In this document: positions 23,751 to 32,382 of the stretch, piece after piece
How positions within the stretch are numbered: the stretch's first letter is position 1
Layout: every line of letters starts with the position of its first letter
The notes under the pieces: generated by a model
What the model was told of the DNA's origin: nothing
What the model saw: the letters and a program-made list of their open reading frames with translations, nothing else
Databases searched by the model: none
Assembly (NCBI GenBank): GCA_003212925.1
Contig: QCOL01000001.1
Coordinates: forward strand, 1 to 64,000
Direction of reading: 5' to 3'
DNA: 64,000 nt
Origin: Pelagibacteraceae bacterium AG-430-P08
GTDB taxonomy: Bacteria; Pseudomonadota; Alphaproteobacteria; Pelagibacterales; Pelagibacteraceae
Program-made: the position numbers and the translations under genes

Positions 23751-24902
23751 CTAAAGAACAACCAAATCCAACTTTTGTTTACCCAATCTTTCATTACCAT
23801 TTTCTGTTACAAGATACGTTTCCCCTAGATTCATTGCTAAATTACTTTGTGAATCCATAAGTATCATGTGCATAAAGAACACATTACCAGGTTCTATTAC
23901 ATACGGATTGCCAGTGTATAGCATAGGCCAATCCATCCAATTTGGAGAAAAAGTATTTCCTAACGAGTAACCACAAGCATTCATTCGAGCTTTGTTGTAA
24001 CCAAGGTCATCAAACGTTTTTGCATGAATATCAAAAACTTCTCCAATTTTGTTTCCTGTTTTCAACTTACCTTCACAATTTTTAAGAGCTTCAACACATG
24101 CTTCATGCATTTTATAATGTTTAGGATCTGCTTTACCAATAGGAATAGTTCTAAACATTGCAGAATGGTAATGCCTATAAGTACCAGCCCATTCAATAGT
24201 TAATTGATCTTGTTTATCTAAAACTTGTTTTTCTGCTTGATAACGACAAAGCAATGCATTTTTACCAGAACCAATTATAAATTCATTTGCAGGATAATCT
24301 CCACCACCCTCAAATATTACCCTGTTCATTTCTGCTAATATCTTAGACTCACTAACACCAGCTTTTGCATGTTTCCATACTTCGTCTAAAGCTTTATCCG
24401 CAAGCTCTGCAGCCTTTTTAACATAAACAATTTCCTCTTTGGATTTTACAACTCGTAATTTTGTTATTAAGTCTGATTTATCTTCAATAGAACAATAATT
24501 TTCTAAAGATTTGTTTAATCGAAGAGCATTACGACCAGTTAAACCATAAGCTTCATATTCAATTCCTAAATTTTTTCCTTTAAGATTTAATTCATTCAAA
24601 ATAGTTTTAAGATTATCGGTTGGATTTGATCCATCTTTATCAACCCATATTCTAATATCTTCTATGTTGGATGTATTATGAGCTTGTCTTAAATCAGGAG
24701 CTCTTGTGAGTAGTATTAAATTTCCGTTTTTATCTAGAACTAATGTCTGAAAAAAAACATAACCAAAGGTGTCATATCCGGTTAACCAATACATGGACTC
24801 TTGTCTAAACATTAAAAGAGCATCTATATTTTGCTCTTTCATTGAATTTAAAACTTTATTTTTTCTGCTAGAAAACTCCTCTTTTGAAAAATGAAGCGCC
24901 AT
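23751..24902 (-). CDS. M24-fold (pita-bread) hydrolase lacking metal ligands, creatinase/DoeA-like
   Basis: A 383-residue protein with an N-terminal creatinase domain (MYWLTGYDTFGYVFFQ) and a C-terminal pita-bread domain. Aligning by eye with aminopeptidase P, four of five metal ligands are changed: the Asp pair reads TIEWAGTYRHYHSAMFRT (Glu and Ala), the His is Cys in ACGYSLG, and the first Glu is His in FFMHMIL; only the Glu of GETYLVTENG remains. Metal-free relatives such as creatinase and ectoine hydrolase cleave small non-peptide C-N bonds. So Xaa-Pro dipeptidase is an unsafe label here. Substrate unknown, perhaps an osmolyte. It is convergent with the ABC operon. Confidence 0.72.
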   Translation of the reverse strand: MALHFSKEEFSSRKNKVLNSMKEQNIDALLMFRQESMYWLTGYDTFGYVFFQTLVLDKNGNLILLTRAPDLRQAHNTSNIEDIRIWVDKDGSNPTDNLKTILNELNLKGKNLGIEYEAYGLTGRNALRLNKSLENYCSIEDKSDLITKLRVVKSKEEIVYVKKAAELADKALDEVWKHAKAGVSESKILAEMNRVIFEGGGDYPANEFIIGSGKNALLCRYQAEKQVLDKQDQLTIEWAGTYRHYHSAMFRTIPIGKADPKHYKMHEACVEALKNCEGKLKTGNKIGEVFDIHAKTFDDLGYNKARMNACGYSLGNTFSPNWMDWPMLYTGNPYVIEPGNVFFMHMILMDSQSNLAMNLGETYLVTENGNERLGKQKLDLVVL

Positions 24903-24911
24903 TAGAATTAT

Positions 24912-25301
24912 TTAATAACTCGTATATTCTTTTATCTCTTTTATAACTGAACCGGTGTGATTATTAATTTCTAATTTTATTTTTGCACGATCATCATTAA
25001 GAAAATGGACGTCTCTTGAAAGTTTAATAAATTTTTCGCCAAAATCTTTATCTTTTTCACATTGTCTTTTATCATCCTCAATAACCCATAGTTTAGAATT
25101 TATTTCTTTTAATGATTGATAAAGATCATTAAGTTTATCATCAGATTTTACATTCTTATCCAACTGATTTTTTAGAATAGAGTGTTCGTTATTGATAAAT
25201 TTTAGTTTTTCTGAATCTTTAATTTTTCCTTGTTTGATTTCTAAAATTGAAATTTTATCTAAAAGTTCACCTATCGAAACTTCAACTATAATTTTATTCA
25301 T
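24912..25301 (-). CDS. DUF6165-like small coiled-coil protein
   Basis: A 129-residue soluble, charged protein with long amphipathic helices. The N-terminus IIVEVSIGELLDKISILEIK and KLWVIEDDKRQCEKD resemble the DUF6165 family often found next to LPS/glycosyltransferase genes. That fits here: it diverges from a GT9 gene across 32 bp. It has no signal peptide or membrane segment. It ends 9 bp before the M24 gene, so the two may be co-transcribed. No biochemical function is known for the family. Confidence 0.65.
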   Translation of the reverse strand: MNKIIVEVSIGELLDKISILEIKQGKIKDSEKLKFINNEHSILKNQLDKNVKSDDKLNDLYQSLKEINSKLWVIEDDKRQCEKDKDFGEKFIKLSRDVHFLNDDRAKIKLEINNHTGSVIKEIKEYTSY

Positions 25302-25333
25302 AAAATTTAATACTGTGCTATCTTGTTATAAAT

Positions 25334-26275
25334 ATGTCTAATATTTTAATTATTAAACACGGATCATTAGGAGATATAGCTCAAGCAAGTGGTGCAATTC
25401 AAGACATATCTGAAAATCATAAAAATGATCGAATTTATTTACTAACTACAAAAGCTTATTTAGAAGTTTTTAAAAAAAATCCATTTATTCATGAAGTAAT
25501 TCTAGATAAAAGGTTGCCAAGATATAATCTTATATACTTATATTTCTTAATGAGGGAACTTAAGAAACATAGTTTTTCAAAAGTTTTCGATCTTCAAAAT
25601 TCCTCAAGATCAAATTTTTATAAAAATATTCTTTTTCCTAAAGCAAAAAAAGAAACATGGTCTAGCTCAATTACTACTTTGCCAGATGTAATAGATAAAA
25701 AGGAATTTGATAAACACTCTGTTCTAGATAGATTTAATCATCAATTACAAACCTCAGGACTAAAAACATCTCATACTTTAAATCCTAATTTTAGTTGGGC
25801 TGGTTCTGAGATCAGTAAAATTAAAGATCATTTCAAGTTGGATAAATTTATTTTATTATTTCCTTTTTGCTCACCTCACTTACATATTAAGAAATGGCCT
25901 TATTATAATGATCTAATAAAACTTATTTTAGATAAATTTGGTAACGAATATAAAATTGTTTTAGCTCCAGGCCCATCTGAGATAAATGATGCAAAAGAAA
26001 TAAATGCTGAAGTTTTATTAGATGATGGAAAAGCGCTTGATATTTCTCAATTAACTTCTTTGATCAAAGATAGTTCTTTTATTATTGCTAATGACACAGG
26101 TCCTGCTCATATTGCAGCTCATATTGGAGCTAAAGGTTTAACTTTATTTGGAAAACATACTACAGCTTACAAAGTTAGCATTGAAAGAGAAAATTTTAAA
26201 GCAATCGAAGTAACTGACTTGAATAATTTAAGTGCAGAAAAAGTTTTTGAAAGATTAGTTAATTCTCTAAGTTAA
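25334..26275 (+). CDS. glycosyltransferase family 9 (heptosyltransferase-like)
   Basis: A 313-residue GT-B enzyme with ILIIKHGSLGDIAQASGAI at the N-terminus, where GD-I is the acceptor-side motif of WaaF/WaaC. FLLFPFCSPHLHIKKWP opens the C-terminal domain, and FIIANDTGPAHIAAHIG is the donor-binding block. The family transfers heptose to LPS inner core at the cytoplasmic face of the inner membrane. Donor identity cannot be told from sequence. It overlaps the convergent GT4 gene by 4 bp. Confidence 0.85.
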   Translation: MSNILIIKHGSLGDIAQASGAIQDISENHKNDRIYLLTTKAYLEVFKKNPFIHEVILDKRLPRYNLIYLYFLMRELKKHSFSKVFDLQNSSRSNFYKNILFPKAKKETWSSSITTLPDVIDKKEFDKHSVLDRFNHQLQTSGLKTSHTLNPNFSWAGSEISKIKDHFKLDKFILLFPFCSPHLHIKKWPYYNDLIKLILDKFGNEYKIVLAPGPSEINDAKEINAEVLLDDGKALDISQLTSLIKDSSFIIANDTGPAHIAAHIGAKGLTLFGKHTTAYKVSIERENFKAIEVTDLNNLSAEKVFERLVNSLS

Positions 26276-27354
26276 TTAAGAATTTTTTTGTATTCTTCAA
26301 AAGTTTTATCCCATTGAAATTTTGAAACATATTCTTTGGCATTTTTTCCAAGCTCAATATATTTTTTATGTTCAATCATTGAATTTAATGATGAATAAAT
26401 CTCATCTAGATTGTTCCCATCACAAATTAATCCAGTTTTATCATGATCTATTGCATCTGATGCACCACCATCTTTTCCTCCTAACGAAGGAATTCCATAT
26501 TGTGCAGCTTCAACATAAGCTATCCCAAAACCCTCTACAGAAGTTTTATGTATTATAGATGGCATAACAAAGATATTAGACTTAGCCACTAAGGCATTTT
26601 TTAAATCATTGCTGATATCTTTAAAGAACATTACTTGTGAAGTTAGATTTAATTCTTCAACTAATTTTTTTATATTCTCCTCCTCATCGCCATAACCAAT
26701 ACAAATATAAACAATATCAGGGTATAGTTGTTTTAAATTTCTTAATGCCATAATTACTTTTTCATGATTTTTTCTTTTATCAAATCTAGAAACAGTAATT
26801 AGTCTCGGTGTTTTTACTTTTAATAGACTTTCAACTTTCTCAAGAGATTTTTTATTTAATTCCTGAACTGGATCAGCTCCAGGGTTTATGACTATAACTC
26901 TATCTTGGTCTACACCATTATTTATTGCTAAATTTTTTGTATATTCAGAATTTGCAATTATTTTCTCTACATTATTAAGAACTTTTATAACTCTTTTATT
27001 TAATGAGCTTCCTACAGGGTGGTTGATTTCCTTACCATGAATTAAACAAAACTTTTTTTTATCAGTTTTAATTAATTCTAAACTTTTCCAGTGATCAGCA
27101 ATAATACCTTCAACTTTATTTTCTTTTAAAAATTCATTTATTAATTGAGCTTTTCTTATTTTTCTTAAAAATTTTATTCCACCAACTCTTTCAATTGAAA
27201 AGCTAGCTTGTTCATCAAAATCTTTATGATTTTCGTGATAATCTGCAAAAACTTTAATCATGAAATTTTTTGACATCTCACGAGATAAACCCCACATCAA
27301 ACTTTGCATCCCACCTAATTCTGGCGGGAAATTTCTGGTAACAATAATGTACAT
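26272..27354 (-). CDS. glycosyltransferase family 4
   Basis: A 360-residue GT-B enzyme. The N-terminal domain has NFPPELGGMQSLMWGLSREM, the glycine-rich acceptor-side loop. LITVSRFDKRKNHEKVIMAL starts the donor domain, and VMPSIIHKTSVEGFGIAYVEAAQYGIPSLGG carries the EX7E retaining-enzyme motif. It is probably involved in LPS core or other envelope glycan synthesis alongside the GT9 it converges with. The ATG of this gene overlaps the stop of the redoxin gene upstream by 1 nt, suggesting a shared transcript. Confidence 0.85.
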   Translation of the reverse strand: MYIIVTRNFPPELGGMQSLMWGLSREMSKNFMIKVFADYHENHKDFDEQASFSIERVGGIKFLRKIRKAQLINEFLKENKVEGIIADHWKSLELIKTDKKKFCLIHGKEINHPVGSSLNKRVIKVLNNVEKIIANSEYTKNLAINNGVDQDRVIVINPGADPVQELNKKSLEKVESLLKVKTPRLITVSRFDKRKNHEKVIMALRNLKQLYPDIVYICIGYGDEEENIKKLVEELNLTSQVMFFKDISNDLKNALVAKSNIFVMPSIIHKTSVEGFGIAYVEAAQYGIPSLGGKDGGASDAIDHDKTGLICDGNNLDEIYSSLNSMIEHKKYIELGKNAKEYVSKFQWDKTFEEYKKILN

Positions 27355-27908
27355 TAATTAGTTTTCCACTTAATACCACATCCAGCACTAGGAATTTGGT
27401 TCTCAGGTCCCTTATTAGTTTCAGCAATTTGCGTCATAGCTTTGAAAAGATCACTATCGCCATCTCTAACTGGAATTAATTTTTTTAGTTCTCTTAATCT
27501 TCCTCTGTATTGAAGCTCTAAATCTTTGTTGTATCCAAAAAAATCTGGAGTACATACTGCATCATAAGTTTTTGCTACTTCTTGTGTTTCATCAACTAAA
27601 TAAGGAAAACCAAATTGATTTTCTTTTGAAAATTTTATCATATTTTCAAATGAGTCCTCAGGATAATTTTCTGCATCATTAGCGCAAATAGCTACTGAAT
27701 TGATACCGATATCTTTTAATTTTTTACAATCCTCAACAATGTCATTCGTCACTGCTTTTACATATGGGCAGTGATTACAGATAAACATTATTAACGTTCC
27801 TTTTTCACCTTTAACATCTGCTAAGGAAAGAATTTTACCCTCTGTTGATTTAAGCTTAAAGTCATGAGCTTTTTGACCAAAATCACATATTGGAGTTTGT
27901 ATGGGCAT
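27354..27908 (-). CDS. thioredoxin-fold redoxin (AhpC/TSA-like)
   Basis: A 184-residue cytosolic redoxin with DFKLKSTEGKILSLADVKGEKGTLIMFICNHCPYVKAV; the CNHCP motif is the redox centre of this thioredoxin-family subgroup. VDETQEVAKTYDAVCTPDFFGYNKDLELQYRG has the cis-Pro region (CTPDFF) and edge strand. No signal peptide is seen. The family probably reduces peroxides or protein disulfides; the exact role is unknown. It diverges from the gamma-carbonic anhydrase gene with only 20 bp between start codons. Confidence 0.82.
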   Translation of the reverse strand: MPIQTPICDFGQKAHDFKLKSTEGKILSLADVKGEKGTLIMFICNHCPYVKAVTNDIVEDCKKLKDIGINSVAICANDAENYPEDSFENMIKFSKENQFGFPYLVDETQEVAKTYDAVCTPDFFGYNKDLELQYRGRLRELKKLIPVRDGDSDLFKAMTQIAETNKGPENQIPSAGCGIKWKTN

Positions 27909-27928
27909 AATGTAATAATATATAAATT

Positions 27929-28441
27929 ATGTTTTACGATTTAAAAGATAAAAAACCAAAAAACTCTGGCGAAAATTGGGTAGCACCTAATGCAACTATA
28001 ATAGGTGATGTTACTTTAGAAAAAAATTCTAGTATCTGGTTTAATGCAACTTTAAGAGGTGATGTAGAAAATATTCATATTGGTGAAGGATCTAATATTC
28101 AAGACGGGAGTGTTTTACATACAGATCCAGGTTATCCATTAAAAGTTGGAAAGAATGTTACCGTTGGACATATGGTTATGCTTCACGGCTGTACCATAGG
28201 AGATAATAGTTTAATTGGTATTGGAGCAGTAATTTTAAATAATGCAAAAATTGGAAAAAACTGTTTAGTCGGCGCAAAAGCATTAATTACAGAAAACAAA
28301 GAAATTCCAGACAACTCTTTAGTGATTGGTTCACCTGGAAAAATTGTAAGAGAAATTACTGAGGAAGAAAAAAAAGCAATTATTGAAAATACAAAACATT
28401 ATCAAGATAATTGGAAGAGATACTCCAAATCAATTTTTTAA
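27929..28441 (+). CDS. gamma-class carbonic anhydrase-like protein
   Basis: A 170-residue left-handed beta-helix protein. ATIIGDVTLEKNSSIWFNATLRGD, IGEGSNIQDGSVLHTDPGYP and VTVGHMVMLHGCTIGDNSLIGIGAVILN carry the His residues (VLH, VGHMVMLHG) that bind the metal between subunits, and a C-terminal helix follows. Family members (YrdA, PaaY, CaiE-like) form trimers; some hydrate CO2, others are of uncertain activity. It is 6 bp upstream of the esterase gene, so probably co-transcribed. Confidence 0.85.
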   Translation: MFYDLKDKKPKNSGENWVAPNATIIGDVTLEKNSSIWFNATLRGDVENIHIGEGSNIQDGSVLHTDPGYPLKVGKNVTVGHMVMLHGCTIGDNSLIGIGAVILNNAKIGKNCLVGAKALITENKEIPDNSLVIGSPGKIVREITEEEKKAIIENTKHYQDNWKRYSKSIF

Positions 28442-28447
28442 TAATTT

Positions 28448-29083
28448 ATGAAAAAACTTTTAGGGATCGTTATCCTAAGTTTAACTTCTATTTTATTAAT
28501 AAGTTGCGGTGAAAAAAAAACACAAATTAAATTAGAAAAAGTATTATTATTTGGTGACAGCCTAATGTCAGGCTATGGCTTACCTGAGGAGTATCATTTA
28601 TCTATAATTTTAGAAAAAAGTTTAAATTCTGAAGGATATCAAATTCAAGTTTTTAATGGCAGTGTCTCTGGTGACACTTCTTTAGATGGTTTAGATAGAA
28701 TCGAAGATGAATTATCAGGTGAAAGTTATGACTTGATAATTATTGGTCTTGGAGCGAATGACATGTTAAGAAGAATTAACCCAAATCAAACCAAGCAAAA
28801 CTTGGATAAGATTATTGATATTATACTAGATAATAACATTAAAGTAATTCTTGCAGGTATGGTTGCCTCACATACAAATGGATTAAGTTATAAAAAAAAA
28901 TTTGATAAAATTTATCCTGATTTATCAAAAAAATTTGAATTAGAATTAATTCCATTTCTATTAAAAGGTGTTGCTCTTAACCCAAACTTCAATCAGGATG
29001 ATGGATTACATCCAAATGAAAAAGGGGTATTAATTATTGCTGAAACGATAAAAAAAAGTATTACTAATTTTTCAAAGAAATAG
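28448..29083 (+). CDS. SGNH/GDSL esterase (TesA-like), lipoprotein
   Basis: A 211-residue protein with a lipoprotein signal (KKLLGIVILSLTSILLISC, lipobox LLISC with Cys20), so it is probably anchored in the envelope. VLLFGDSLMSGYG is block I with the catalytic Ser; NGSVSGDTS is block II, IIIGLGANDMLR is block III, and DDGLHPNEKG carries the catalytic Asp-His. This matches TesA-type arylesterase/lysophospholipase/thioesterase enzymes. It is convergent with the PNPOx-like gene. The natural substrate is unknown, but probably lysolipids or acyl esters. Confidence 0.87.
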   Translation: MKKLLGIVILSLTSILLISCGEKKTQIKLEKVLLFGDSLMSGYGLPEEYHLSIILEKSLNSEGYQIQVFNGSVSGDTSLDGLDRIEDELSGESYDLIIIGLGANDMLRRINPNQTKQNLDKIIDIILDNNIKVILAGMVASHTNGLSYKKKFDKIYPDLSKKFELELIPFLLKGVALNPNFNQDDGLHPNEKGVLIIAETIKKSITNFSKK

Positions 29084-29098
29084 CTTTTAAGCTTTGTT

Positions 29099-29115
29099 TA
29101 ACTAATAATTAGTTA
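29099..29115. repeat. perfect 17-bp palindrome between convergent genes
   Basis: TAACTAAT-A-ATTAGTTA has 8-bp arms around a single central base and fills the gap between the stops of the esterase and PNPOx-like genes. It is all weak pairs except two G-C, so it would be a poor terminator. Its position between converging genes still suggests a bidirectional transcription end; chance is not excluded in AT-rich DNA. Confidence 0.35.
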
Positions 29116-29715
29116 TTAAGGAACTAACCACTCATTTTTGTTATTTTCTAAATCAAACTTTGCTCTTCGATGTCCTTTTGCTGCAAGATACAGCCACTCA
29201 ATTGATTTTATTTTACATTTTATAACTGTAAAATTTTTATAACCTTCCTCACTTTGTTCCATAGTGTAATCAAAATCTTCTAATTTAGATATCATTCCAG
29301 AAGTTGGATTTTCTGATGAAGTTCCAGGAGGGCTATCAGTTAAATAACAACGTCTACTGATATGTTGAGTTTTTTTCCATGACTCTTTAGTTGTAGAATT
29401 TTGATTATTAACTTCACATTCTACTTTTACTCTTAATTGTATCTTTTCTTCTTTATCGTAGAAGACTAAAGAGGCATTCTTATTTTTTTTAAGTATGTCT
29501 ACTTTTGGGGATCTTAAATCAGTATGAAACTGTAACAGATTATTTTTTCTATCTGATTTACGTAAAACAACTATTCTACCATCAACTTCATTTTGATCAG
29601 TGCAAATAAAAACTGGAATTCTAAATGGTGAGCCTCTATTGGTTACAGCATCATCTAACATAGACCAATACTTATTTTGAATTTCTGCAAAATCTTCATA
29701 GTATGCTGGGTGCAT
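29116..29715 (-). CDS. pyridoxamine 5'-phosphate oxidase-family FMN protein
   Basis: A 199-residue split-barrel flavoprotein. RGSPFRIPVFICTD, VDGRIVVLRKSDRKNNLLQFHTDLRSPKVDIL and NASLVFYDKEEKIQLRVKVE follow the PNPOx pattern, including the R-x-V-x-L-R FMN-phosphate region. The C-terminus (IEWLYLAAKGHRRAKF...WLVP) resembles but is not identical to PdxH, so it may be a relative rather than the vitamin B6 enzyme. It lies 3 bp downstream of the GlxR-like gene in the same orientation, so it is probably co-transcribed. Confidence 0.75.
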   Translation of the reverse strand: MHPAYYEDFAEIQNKYWSMLDDAVTNRGSPFRIPVFICTDQNEVDGRIVVLRKSDRKNNLLQFHTDLRSPKVDILKKNKNASLVFYDKEEKIQLRVKVECEVNNQNSTTKESWKKTQHISRRCYLTDSPPGTSSENPTSGMISKLEDFDYTMEQSEEGYKNFTVIKCKIKSIEWLYLAAKGHRRAKFDLENNKNEWLVP

Positions 29716-29718
29716 ACT

Positions 29719-30588
29719 TTACTTTCTAAATCTTTTTATTAAGCTTGAAGTATCCCAACGATTACCACCCATGCCTTGTACTTCACCATAATATTTATCA
29801 ACAAGTTCAGTAACAGGTAACAATGAGCCATTATTTTTAGCTTCATCCATCGCAATTTTTAAATCTTTTCTCATCCAATCCACTGCAAAACCAAAATCAA
29901 ATTTGTTATCAATCATTGTTTTATATCTATTCTCCATTTGCCAAGATTGAGCAGCACCTTTTGAAATAACTTCAATGACATCTTCCATGTTCAATCCAGC
30001 CTTCATTCCAAAATTAATAGCCTCAGATAAGCCTTGAACTAAACCTGCAATACAAATTTGATTAACCATTTTAGCTAGCTGTCCATTGCCAGGACCACCA
30101 AGTAATTTCATTTTTTTACTGTAACAATCAATTTTATCTTTTGCTTTATCAAAGTCTGCTTGATCACCACCGATCATAACTGTCAGTGCTCCATTTTCTG
30201 CACCAGCTTGCCCTCCTGATACAGGAGCATCTAATGCACCAAATCCATTTTTTTTTGCATAAGCATGAATCTCTCTTGCAATTGTTGCAGAAGCAGTTGT
30301 GTTATCAATATAAACAGCACCTTTTTTAATTGTTTTAAATGCACCGTTGTCTCCAAAAGTTACTTCTCTTAAATCATTATCATTTCCAACACATGTAAAA
30401 ATGTATTCAGCATCTTTTGCAGCTTCAGCTGGAGTATCAGCTATATTACCTTTGTATTCTTTAATCCATTTTTCAGCTTTGGATTTTGTTCTGTTAAAAA
30501 CAGTTACATTGTGTCCACCTTTTGATATATAACCAGCCATTGGATAACCCATGACACCAAGACCTATGAAAGCAACATTACAGCTCAT
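29719..30588 (-). CDS. beta-hydroxyacid dehydrogenase (3-hydroxyisobutyrate dehydrogenase / tartronate semialdehyde reductase type)
   Basis: A 289-residue NAD(P)-dependent enzyme. VAFIGLGVMGYPMAGYISKGGH is the Rossmann motif, with FNRTKSKAEKW suggesting NADP (Arg/Thr after the second strand). DAPVSGGQAGAENGALTVMIGG is the substrate-binding signature. GGPGNGQLAKMVNQI holds the catalytic Lys. HIBADH, GlxR and glyoxylate/succinic semialdehyde reductases share this architecture and cannot be separated by eye. Its start is only 11 bp from the divergent MFS gene. Confidence 0.85.
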   Translation of the reverse strand: MSCNVAFIGLGVMGYPMAGYISKGGHNVTVFNRTKSKAEKWIKEYKGNIADTPAEAAKDAEYIFTCVGNDNDLREVTFGDNGAFKTIKKGAVYIDNTTASATIAREIHAYAKKNGFGALDAPVSGGQAGAENGALTVMIGGDQADFDKAKDKIDCYSKKMKLLGGPGNGQLAKMVNQICIAGLVQGLSEAINFGMKAGLNMEDVIEVISKGAAQSWQMENRYKTMIDNKFDFGFAVDWMRKDLKIAMDEAKNNGSLLPVTELVDKYYGEVQGMGGNRWDTSSLIKRFRK

Positions 30589-30599
30589 AATTAATTAAT

Positions 30600-31805
30600 A
30601 TGTTTAAAAGTTTAAGTTTAAAAGTAATTATATTTGGTTTTATATTTACATTTTTTTCTAGTTTTGGACAGAGTTTTTTTCTTGGTCTTTTTAATTCTAG
30701 CATACGAGAGGCATTATCTATCACCCAGGGACAATTTGGAACAATTTATGCATCCGCAACTTTGTTGAGTAGTTTTTTATTAATTTGGGTTGGAAAAAAA
30801 ATAGATGATATCAATATTTTTAAATTTGCATTTTTTGTAACAATACTTTTATCTTTTTCGTGTTTTTTCTTTTCAAAAATTTCTTCAATTACTTTTTTAT
30901 TTATTTCAATTTTTCTCATGAGATTTTCAGGTCAAGGTATGATGTCTCATACTGCAACAACGACAATTTCAAGATATTTTACAAAATCTAGAGGAAAAGC
31001 TTTAAGTACAAGCTGGTTTGGTCTCTCTACTGCTGAATTTATATTACCTGTTTTAATTGTATATTTACTTACTATTACTTCTTGGCAAAATTTATGGATA
31101 TATATTTCAATATTAGTTTTAATATTTCTTCCAATTACTTCTTTTATCTTGGTAAGGAATTTAAACTTTGAGTCTAGAGAAGAAACAAATCAAAATGAGT
31201 CTAGTGAAAATATAAAACAGTGGAAAAGAATTGAAGTTCTTAAAGATTATAGATTTTATATCGTTTGTTTGAATATGTTAGCAATGCCATGGATTGCAAC
31301 AGGTGTATTTGTTTACCAATCTTTTATTACTGAGTCTAAAGGGTGGGGCACTTATGTAATTGCCCAGTCTTTTATGGGTTATTCTGTTTTGTCAGTAATA
31401 ACTTTATTAGTTGCAGGTTTTTTGATTGATAAATTTACTAGCAGAAAATTACTTATTTTTATGAATATTCCGTTGTTAATCTCAACAATAGTTTTAATGT
31501 ATTTTGATATTTCATTTTCAGCTTTCTTATTTTTAGGTTTAATTGGTATATCAAATGGACTTGCAAACGTATTAGGCTCTTCAACATGGGCAGAAATTTA
31601 TGGTGTAAGGCACATCGGATCTATAAAAGCCTTAACTACTGCATTAATGGTTTTTTCAACCGCTTTTGGTACTGCATTATTTGGTCTTTTAATTGATACA
31701 GGATTTTCAATAGAACAAGTTGCACAAGTATCATTTATCTATATCGCTATAGCTACAGTTTTGTTATTTTTTGTTAGAAATAAGCTAAATCCTCAGTATT
31801 TATAA
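30600..31805 (+). CDS. major facilitator superfamily transporter
   Basis: A 401-residue protein with about 12 hydrophobic helices, the usual MFS number. ALSITQGQFGTIYASATLLSSFLLIWVGKKIDD covers helices 1-2 and the cytoplasmic loop 2-3 motif; MRFSGQGMMSHTATTTISRYFTKSRGKALS is a helix 4-5 region resembling monocarboxylate/oxalate-type carriers. It is divergently arranged with the GlxR-like reductase, so the two may handle one hydroxyacid, but that is inference from position. The start is fixed by the very short divergent gap. Confidence 0.82.
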   Translation: MFKSLSLKVIIFGFIFTFFSSFGQSFFLGLFNSSIREALSITQGQFGTIYASATLLSSFLLIWVGKKIDDINIFKFAFFVTILLSFSCFFFSKISSITFLFISIFLMRFSGQGMMSHTATTTISRYFTKSRGKALSTSWFGLSTAEFILPVLIVYLLTITSWQNLWIYISILVLIFLPITSFILVRNLNFESREETNQNESSENIKQWKRIEVLKDYRFYIVCLNMLAMPWIATGVFVYQSFITESKGWGTYVIAQSFMGYSVLSVITLLVAGFLIDKFTSRKLLIFMNIPLLISTIVLMYFDISFSAFLFLGLIGISNGLANVLGSSTWAEIYGVRHIGSIKALTTALMVFSTAFGTALFGLLIDTGFSIEQVAQVSFIYIAIATVLLFFVRNKLNPQYL

Positions 31806-31813
31806 AATTCTCC

Positions 31814-31842
31814 TTGATTTTTTAAAGTTCACTGTATAGATA
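31814..31842 (+). promoter_or_regulatory. promoter candidate for rpoZ
   Basis: TTGATT (31814-31819) is followed by TATAGA (31835-31840; 15-bp spacer) or TAGATA (31837-31842; 17-bp spacer). Either would start transcription within a few nucleotides of the rpoZ ATG at 31849. No Shine-Dalgarno sequence precedes that ATG. Confidence 0.4.
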
Positions 31843-31848
31843 CTCCGC

Positions 31849-32382
31849 ATGGCTAGAGTAACAGTAGAAGATTGCATCGATAAAGTAGAAAGTCCTTATG
31901 AATTAGTTTTAGTTGCCAAAGAAAGAGCAACTCAACTTAACACTGGAATAGAACCAACTTTAGATAGAGATAACGATAAAAATACAGTTATTGCTCTTAG
32001 AGAAATTGCAGAAGAAAACATTAAAGTAAATGAACTTACTGAAAGTGCAGTTTACAAATTAAGAAAACATGTAGAGCAAGTTGATGATGGTGCTGAAGAT
32101 GATGAAGATGTTGGTGATGATTTTGAAAGTCTTTATAAAGGTGAAATTTCAAAAAGCGGTACACCTATTTTACCATCTAAGAGAGCAAGAAAAACTCCAG
32201 AAAAAATTCAAGTTTCTAACGAAGATTTAGCAGAACTATCTCAAACTGCTAAACCGGATATTGATACAGCTGCAACTGATGAAACAGGTGATGAGCAAGG
32301 GGATGTTTCGTTAGATGAGGTGACTGAAACAGAAAATCAAGCTACTGATCAAGATACTTCAAACGAAGCTGAGAATAATTAA
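31849..32382 (+). CDS. rpoZ: RNA polymerase omega subunit with long acidic C-terminal extension
   Basis: Residues 1-75 are classical omega: [29 protein letters not shown] and [14 protein letters not shown], which clamps the beta-prime C-terminus. Omega is usually 70-135 residues; this one has 177, with about 100 extra residues rich in Asp and Glu ([29 protein letters not shown]) and a short basic island [10 protein letters not shown] between them. The tail is probably disordered. It converges with the CoA-transferase gene (4 bp overlap). Confidence 0.92.
   Translation: MARVTVEDCIDKVESPYELVLVAKERATQLNTGIEPTLDRDNDKNTVIALREIAEENIKVNELTESAVYKLRKHVEQVDDGAEDDEDVGDDFESLYKGEISKSGTPILPSKRARKTPEKIQVSNEDLAELSQTAKPDIDTAATDETGDEQGDVSLDEVTETENQATDQDTSNEAENN

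Noticed and set aside
23689-23757. Inverted repeat TTGTTCTT / AAGAACAA around the end of the ABC operon
   Set aside because: The loop would be over 50 nt and one arm overlaps the M24 stop region, with no U-tract; probably chance.
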